This document shows, piece after piece, positions 59,484 to 64,000 of a DNA stretch of 64,000 nt; the stretch's first letter is position 1; each line of letters opens with the position of its first letter. The translations under genes were made by a program, and so were the position numbers. Origin of the DNA: Gangjinia marincola (GTDB lineage Bacteria > Bacteroidota > Bacteroidia > Flavobacteriales > Flavobacteriaceae); assembly GCF_039523415.1 (NCBI RefSeq), contig NZ_BAAAFG010000016.1:310001-374000 (forward strand), read 5' to 3'. The notes beneath the pieces are model-generated. The model was not told the origin of the DNA and did not search any database. It saw only the letters and a program-made list of their open reading frames with translations.

Positions 59484-60302
59484 CTAAAAACTCTTCTCCT
59501 TTATAAATTTAAGCATCAACGGAAAAGCCGGTTGAGTCATTTGATGATTATAGCCCTGTAATTCTAAGAGTCGTACATCTGGATGTTTATTTTCTTTGAG
59601 CATACGATAGAAATACGCATTTTCTTCATATCGTCCTAATAGTTCCAAGTTCCGATCGCCAGTGATTAGAAGAATAGGAGGAGCATCTTTTCTTACGTGA
59701 TGTAAGGGCGCAAATTGATCAATAACAGGTTGAGTTCCCACTATTTCTTGTTCTTTTCGAATCGTAAAATGGGTTATGGCATGCCCGCTGAGCGGGATCA
59801 CTCCTGCTAAATCATTAGCATCTATTTGGTGTACCTCTAACAAAGCTTTATCCATGGAGACCATCGCCGCTAAATATCCCCCTGCCGAATGTCCAGAAAT
59901 GAATACCCTATTTGGATCTCCACCATATCGCTTAATATTTTTCATTACCCAGGCTGTAGCTGCAGCTGCATCTTTTGTATAGGTGGGATTCTTGACCATA
60001 GGGTGTAATCTATAATTGACTGAAACTATGGCAATTTCTTGATTTTTTAGTTGATCTGGAATGAATTTATTTCCCTGTGTCAATCCCCCTCCATGAAACC
60101 AAATCAATGTTGCAAACGAATCTACTTTTGTTGGATAGTATACGTCTAATCGACATCTTTCTTTTTTATAGGAATCTGCCTGGGATACCTCTTCAGGGTA
60201 GTAGAAAATATTTGATTGTAGTACATGTTTTTCAGATTGTGCAAAAACACCTGCTCCAATACTGTAGATAAATAAGACTATAATCTGTTTAAAATGGTTC
60301 AC
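59484..60302 (-). CDS. Exported alpha/beta hydrolase, esterase/lipase-like
   Basis: A 272-residue protein with a signal peptide (ending at GVFAQ). The oxyanion hole is LIWFHGGGLTQG, the nucleophile elbow is FISGHSAGGYLAAMV, the acid lies in LITGDRNLELL and the histidine in LQGYNHQMTQP. This is the hormone-sensitive-lipase/carboxylesterase type of fold. Its neighbours are a sulfatase and glycosidases, so it may remove acyl groups from a polysaccharide; this is inference from context. It is 11 bp downstream of the sulfatase gene. The 264 bp after the tRNA (59220-59483) contain two copies of TCAAAGCGGAGCT and no gene. Confidence 0.87.
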   Translation of the reverse strand: MNHFKQIIVLFIYSIGAGVFAQSEKHVLQSNIFYYPEEVSQADSYKKERCRLDVYYPTKVDSFATLIWFHGGGLTQGNKFIPDQLKNQEIAIVSVNYRLHPMVKNPTYTKDAAAATAWVMKNIKRYGGDPNRVFISGHSAGGYLAAMVSMDKALLEVHQIDANDLAGVIPLSGHAITHFTIRKEQEIVGTQPVIDQFAPLHHVRKDAPPILLITGDRNLELLGRYEENAYFYRMLKENKHPDVRLLELQGYNHQMTQPAFPLMLKFIKEKSF

Positions 60303-60313
60303 GTTAACTTGTT

Positions 60314-61741
60314 TTATCTTTTACCTGTATATGCAGGATTAGGCGATGGTAATTTAGCATCTAACCGCTCAAGTTCGTCGTTCATTTTCCGCGTTAAGCG
60401 ATCTAAAACGTCAGGCTGTTGTAAGGAAAGATCTGTAGATTCTGAAACGTCCTGCTCAAGGTCATATAATTCGTAGTGATCATCTTCATAAAAATGAATA
60501 ATCTTATAGTTTTTTTCACGATAAGCTGAAGAAGGTTTACCATGCTGCGGACTATAATGCGGCAAGTGCCATAGGAGTCCGCGAGTGTTGATCGTATCTC
60601 CTCCAAACAATGGGAGAAGACTTACCCCATCAGTCGTTTTATACGCGCTAGAGGTAATATCACTAATGGTATTGAGAAAATCCTGTGCAATCACCGGTGT
60701 GTTATTGACCTGACCTGAAACTATCTGTTTGGGCCAACGAACTATAAGCGGTTCCCGTATACCCCCTTCATAAAGATAACCTTTACCGGCACGCAACATT
60801 CCATTATCCGTGGGAGGGGTATGCTTGGCAAACGCAGGAACTTCTTGAACTGAAAGTCCGCCATTGTCTGAAGTGAACAGAACAATAGTATTTTTTGATA
60901 AACCCAATTCATCCAGTCGTGCTAAAATTCTTCCTACATTAAAATCTATGCTTTCTACCATGGCCGCATAGTGTACATCAGGCATTTTGTTCACTGTTGT
61001 ATCACCTCTCTTTGCAGCATATTTTTTCACTAAACTATCTTTTGCTTCAATAGGAACATGTGGGGAGTAATAATTTAAGCTCAAAAAAAATGAGCTATCC
61101 TTTTTTTGTTTGATATAGGATATAGCGTGATCGGTCAATACATCGGTAAGGTAGTCACCCTCTTTCGACGTATCTTGTAATTCGGGCTTTTGCCCTATTG
61201 GGAAAAAGGGATAAAAAAAGCTATTAGGTAATCCATTCCACGCCCCGGCAATATTTACATCGAACCCTTGGTACTCTGGTTTGTATTTTCCACCTCCCAA
61301 ATGCCATTTCCCTATGAACGCAGTGTGATAGTTCTTTTTTTTCAACATTTCGGCAATGGTCATATAAGTCGTGTCTAGCTGTTGAGCGATAGGTGGTGTG
61401 ATCAATTTTTGATTTGGTCCAGCAGGTTGATTGCCGTGAATATGCTCTGTAATATTGACTGAAACCGGATGCAACCCTGTAATTAAACTAGCTCTGGATG
61501 GACTGCATAATGGGGCAGCTGCGTAAGCATTAGTGAATCTAATGCCTTGGGAAGCCAGTTGATCCAGGTGTGGTGTTTCGATAAAATCATTTCCATAAGA
61601 AGCCAGATCAAACCAACCTAAATCGTCTGCAACGATCATGATAATATTTGGTTTTGAATGATGTACTTCTTTTTTCTCTCTAACATCGTCACATGCAAGT
61701 AGTAGGCATAAAAATAGAAGAAAGCTAAAATTGAATTTCAT
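60314..61741 (-). CDS. Sulfatase (formylglycine-dependent), lipoprotein
   Basis: A 475-residue arylsulfatase-family enzyme. The catalytic signature CSPSRASLITG starts at C79, which is converted to formylglycine by a separate maturase. The metal ligands D39 and D40 are in IVADDLG, and VLFTSDNGG carries the third. GKWHLGG is also a family motif. The N-terminus is a lipoprotein signal with a lipobox LLLAC (C17). Together with esterase, GH43-like and GH78-like neighbours it points to the degradation of a sulfated polysaccharide. The formylglycine-generating maturase is not in this window. The esterase gene follows 11 bp downstream. Confidence 0.93.
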   Translation of the reverse strand: MKFNFSFLLFLCLLLACDDVREKKEVHHSKPNIIMIVADDLGWFDLASYGNDFIETPHLDQLASQGIRFTNAYAAAPLCSPSRASLITGLHPVSVNITEHIHGNQPAGPNQKLITPPIAQQLDTTYMTIAEMLKKKNYHTAFIGKWHLGGGKYKPEYQGFDVNIAGAWNGLPNSFFYPFFPIGQKPELQDTSKEGDYLTDVLTDHAISYIKQKKDSSFFLSLNYYSPHVPIEAKDSLVKKYAAKRGDTTVNKMPDVHYAAMVESIDFNVGRILARLDELGLSKNTIVLFTSDNGGLSVQEVPAFAKHTPPTDNGMLRAGKGYLYEGGIREPLIVRWPKQIVSGQVNNTPVIAQDFLNTISDITSSAYKTTDGVSLLPLFGGDTINTRGLLWHLPHYSPQHGKPSSAYREKNYKIIHFYEDDHYELYDLEQDVSESTDLSLQQPDVLDRLTRKMNDELERLDAKLPSPNPAYTGKR

Positions 61742-61879
61742 TGGATTAAAGTTAAGGTTTAAATCTATTTCTTTTTCGCTATGTTCTCATCATGTACTTT
61801 CCTGTATGTTTGAATACAGCATGGAGCAGGATACACAGCTCATAAATTATTCTCATATTTCTACTACCAAATGACTTAT

Positions 61880-63325
61880 ATGAAAACTGGCCTGTTGCTT
61901 TTATTCTTTATTTACCTCACCAGCTTTGCCCAACAAATCACTATTAACAATACGCTACCAAGAAAGGATCTTAATGGAGAAATCGTAGACGCTCATGACG
62001 GTAGAATTATTCTGTTTGAAGATACTTTTTATTGGTACGGCACCGCTTATGGTGACAGTAATGGATTCACAAAAGCTAATCAATACCAGTGTTATAGCTC
62101 AAAAGACTTAATGAGTTGGAAGCATGAAGGGTCCTTGTTGAAGGAACAACCCACAGGTGTATACTATCGACCTCATGTTATTTACAATGAGAAAACAAAG
62201 CACTATGTACTGTGGTATAATTGGTATCCTACGCTTTGGGATGGAAAATTTGGTGTAGCCGTGAGTAAAAACCCTACTGGTCCTTTCAAAATAGTAAATA
62301 AAGATGTTAAGATGGCTAATTCGGCGGTAGGAGTTGGTGATTTTGGTCTTTTTGTGGATAATGATGGTACAGGCTACATCAGTTATAATACGATTCAAGA
62401 TCATCAAGTTTCAATAGAAAAATTGAGTGATGACTATGTAAGTTCTACGCTTGAAAATGGCGGAATCATCGCAAAATATATGGAAGCTGGTGCCATGTTC
62501 AAACGTAAAAATAACTATTATTTACTCACAGATTACACCTGCTGTTTTTGTGATGAAGGTTCCGGGGCCAGAGTTTATAGATCAACAGATCCTATGAAAG
62601 GATTCTCGCTTACCGGCAACATAAATCGATATCCGGGTATTTTTACTCCAGTGCTTATAGATGGAGTAAAACGAGGAACACAGTACGCAACATTAACAAA
62701 ATCTCAAAAAGAAAATACCTTTCAAAACATACAAGTTCATACCACTAGCCCTATCTCCCTGGATCAATTAACGCTTTATAAGTTTACCGGAAACAAGCCT
62801 GACAACTGTGGAGATACCTCAATCCCATATGTGCATCCAGATATCACTTCACCAGTAGTTGAACTTTCTTACCATAATGGAAAAGAATGGATAACAATAG
62901 AAGATGTTGAACAAAATATGGAGCGCACTGCGCTACAACAGGAGATAATATTTTCTTTTTCTGAAATTTCTACCACTAAAATCAGAATTACACCTCTAGA
63001 ATATACGATGAAAGATATCTTTCTTAACGAAATTGTCCTAAGTAGGAAAACAGATCAAATTTCAAATTCGGTTTTGACCGCATACATCACCTTAGATAAT
63101 ATTCCCCAAAAACCTATTATCCCGGCTCAACAGTCCTATATTATGGCATTACCTACCACAAAAGGGGAGCAATTTATCTGGATTGGTGATTTATGGGGAT
63201 CTGCAAGTGATAATATTAAAGGACATGATTATCAGTACTGGAGCACACCTTTAAATTTTAATCCGGATGGATCAATTCAATCTCTTGAATGGACCGATGA
63301 ATGGAGCGTTGAGTTAAAGAAGTAA
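61880..63325 (+). CDS. GH43-like glycoside hydrolase
   Basis: About 481 residues from the ATG at 61880 (an ATG three codons earlier is also in frame). Signal peptide MKTGLLLLFFIYLTSFAQ. The five-bladed propeller of family 43 is suggested by VDAHDGRIILFEDTFYWYG (catalytic base in the first blade), YYRPHVIYNEKTKHYVLWYN, VGVGDFGLFVDNDGTGYISY (pKa-tuning Asp) and YMEAGAMFKRKNNYYLLTD (catalytic Glu). A C-terminal beta-rich extension of about 150 residues follows. YTCCFCDEG is a three-cysteine cluster. Likely substrates are arabinan or galactan side chains; this is inference. It lies between the sulfatase and a GH78-like gene, each on the other strand. Confidence 0.82.
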   Translation: MKTGLLLLFFIYLTSFAQQITINNTLPRKDLNGEIVDAHDGRIILFEDTFYWYGTAYGDSNGFTKANQYQCYSSKDLMSWKHEGSLLKEQPTGVYYRPHVIYNEKTKHYVLWYNWYPTLWDGKFGVAVSKNPTGPFKIVNKDVKMANSAVGVGDFGLFVDNDGTGYISYNTIQDHQVSIEKLSDDYVSSTLENGGIIAKYMEAGAMFKRKNNYYLLTDYTCCFCDEGSGARVYRSTDPMKGFSLTGNINRYPGIFTPVLIDGVKRGTQYATLTKSQKENTFQNIQVHTTSPISLDQLTLYKFTGNKPDNCGDTSIPYVHPDITSPVVELSYHNGKEWITIEDVEQNMERTALQQEIIFSFSEISTTKIRITPLEYTMKDIFLNEIVLSRKTDQISNSVLTAYITLDNIPQKPIIPAQQSYIMALPTTKGEQFIWIGDLWGSASDNIKGHDYQYWSTPLNFNPDGSIQSLEWTDEWSVELKK

Positions 63326-63330
63326 TTTAT

Positions 63331-64000
63331 TTAATTGCCCTTACCTTCTATGATGTATTTCCCTGACTTTACAATAACTATATTGTGTGTATCAGTAGTG
63401 CTATAATCGACCTTTCCATTGTTAATACTTATGCTGGTAAATTGTTTCGGAATATAAATACTAGCCTCAGAATCCTTTGGCACTTCAATAATAAGCTTAT
63501 AATCTTCCCCCTTGGATAATTCGAAATGGATATTACCTTTAATACTAGGAACAACGGCTTTTATGTATTTTAAAAATCCTGGTTGGGGTTTGACATCAAA
63601 CGTTTGATACCCGGGCGAAGTTGGAGCTATCCCAGCGACGTACTGTGATAGCAAAGTAAGTCCGCCCCCACTCCATGCGTGGTTCGTAGTTCCGCCGCCG
63701 TAACCCTCTGCTCCTATTCCCCAACCTTCCCAAAGGGTGGTAATGGTAGGATGATTCACCATTACACCAAAACGTTCTTTCATACGTTGTAAGGCAAGCT
63801 CTGGTTCTCCCATTTGAAAAAGAGCTTCCAGGATATATTTTTCCATATAGGGACTGGCGTGCTTTTCTACCTGAAGCACTTTAGAAATAGCATCATATTT
63901 ATCCTCAGCTGCCAATCCTGAAACAACCGCAAGACCTTGAGAACGATCATCAATTTTGCCCGTATAATCCCCAGATCGGTAATGGTCTGTTTTCCAGTAG
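63331..64000 (-). CDS. GH78-like alpha-L-rhamnosidase, C-terminal part (5' end outside window)
   Basis: The frame is open to the right edge of the window. The visible 220 or so residues match the end of a family 78 (alpha-L-rhamnosidase) enzyme: IDDRSQGLAVVSGLAAEDKY, SPYMEKYILEALFQMGEPELAL, TTLWEGWGIG, the TNHAWSGG motif and the C-terminal beta domain with PGYQTFDVKPQPG and YKLIIEVPKDSEASIYIP. The catalytic residues lie in the missing part or upstream in the barrel. It is convergent with the GH43-like gene (5 bp apart). With the sulfatase and esterase it suggests a rhamnose-containing sulfated polymer such as ulvan. Confidence 0.85.
   Translation of the reverse strand, partial: YWKTDHYRSGDYTGKIDDRSQGLAVVSGLAAEDKYDAISKVLQVEKHASPYMEKYILEALFQMGEPELALQRMKERFGVMVNHPTITTLWEGWGIGAEGYGGGTTNHAWSGGGLTLLSQYVAGIAPTSPGYQTFDVKPQPGFLKYIKAVVPSIKGNIHFELSKGEDYKLIIEVPKDSEASIYIPKQFTSISINNGKVDYSTTDTHNIVIVKSGKYIIEGKGN

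Overview
The window is a chromosomal segment of a Flavobacteriaceae-type member of the Bacteroidota. The sequence is AT-rich. It carries gliding-motility genes (gldB, gldC), two secreted proteins with type IX (Por) C-terminal sorting modules, a DnaG primase with the lineage-typical altered zinc finger, glutamine synthetase III, an ECF sigma/anti-sigma-like cluster, and several promoters of the Bacteroidota form TTG-N(19-21)-TAnnTTTG. No rRNA, insertion sequence, prophage or CRISPR array was seen.

Layout. 1-3000: the N-terminus of a LacI-type regulator (cut by the window edge), a DASS anion/Na+ symporter, an 8-cysteine mini-protein, a 144-bp tandem repeat array and tRNA-Arg(TCG). 3125-19205: a YqeY-like gene followed by a complete division and cell-wall (dcw) cluster on the minus strand, transcribed as mraZ-rsmH-ftsL-ftsI-murE-mraY-murD-ftsW-murG-murC-ftsQ-ftsA-ftsZ. 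The genes are nearly contiguous. MraZ boxes overlap the predicted mraZ promoter at one end, and a strong hairpin terminator follows ftsZ at the other. 19470-25600: an alpha/beta hydrolase, engB, a small conserved protein, gldC, gldB, nadE and dnaG. 25770-28310: ECF sigma factor, one-pass anti-sigma-like protein and an outer-membrane beta-barrel protein. 28560-37030: polyprenyl synthetase, an unusual phosphatase-superfamily/TPR/sulfotransferase fusion preceded by an overlapping 49-codon ORF, a T9SS-sorted protein, a MazG-like pyrophosphohydrolase, a small membrane protein, a surface lipoprotein and an M49-type peptidase. 37120-41150: an SRPBCC-GyrI protein, crcB, a glnB-amt operon and small envelope proteins. 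41370-49340: the fused mutase IcmF, a second T9SS protein, a DUF4197 lipoprotein, and the prfA-pyrF operon with a metal-receptor-like protein that lacks a signal peptide. 49400-54280: a two-gene mini-ABC system, a REP-like repeat block, purM and glnN. 54600-59220: a hydrolase, the sdpI/sdpR pair, a Ca2+/Na+ antiporter, several tiny ORFs (one apparently frameshifted at a 10-A tract), apt and tRNA-Arg(ACG). 59480-64000: esterase, sulfatase, GH43-like and GH78-like genes, which look like the edge of a polysaccharide utilisation locus.

Most of the window is core housekeeping. The accessory interest lies in the phosphatase-TPR-sulfotransferase fusion with its small partner ORF, the mini-ABC pair, the small ORFs near 58 kb, two tRNAs with a covarying A19-U56 elbow pair, an over-represented 13-mer inside coding sequences (CGCTTTCGCGGAA), and several repeat families. 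All functional calls come from reading the sequence; no database search was possible.
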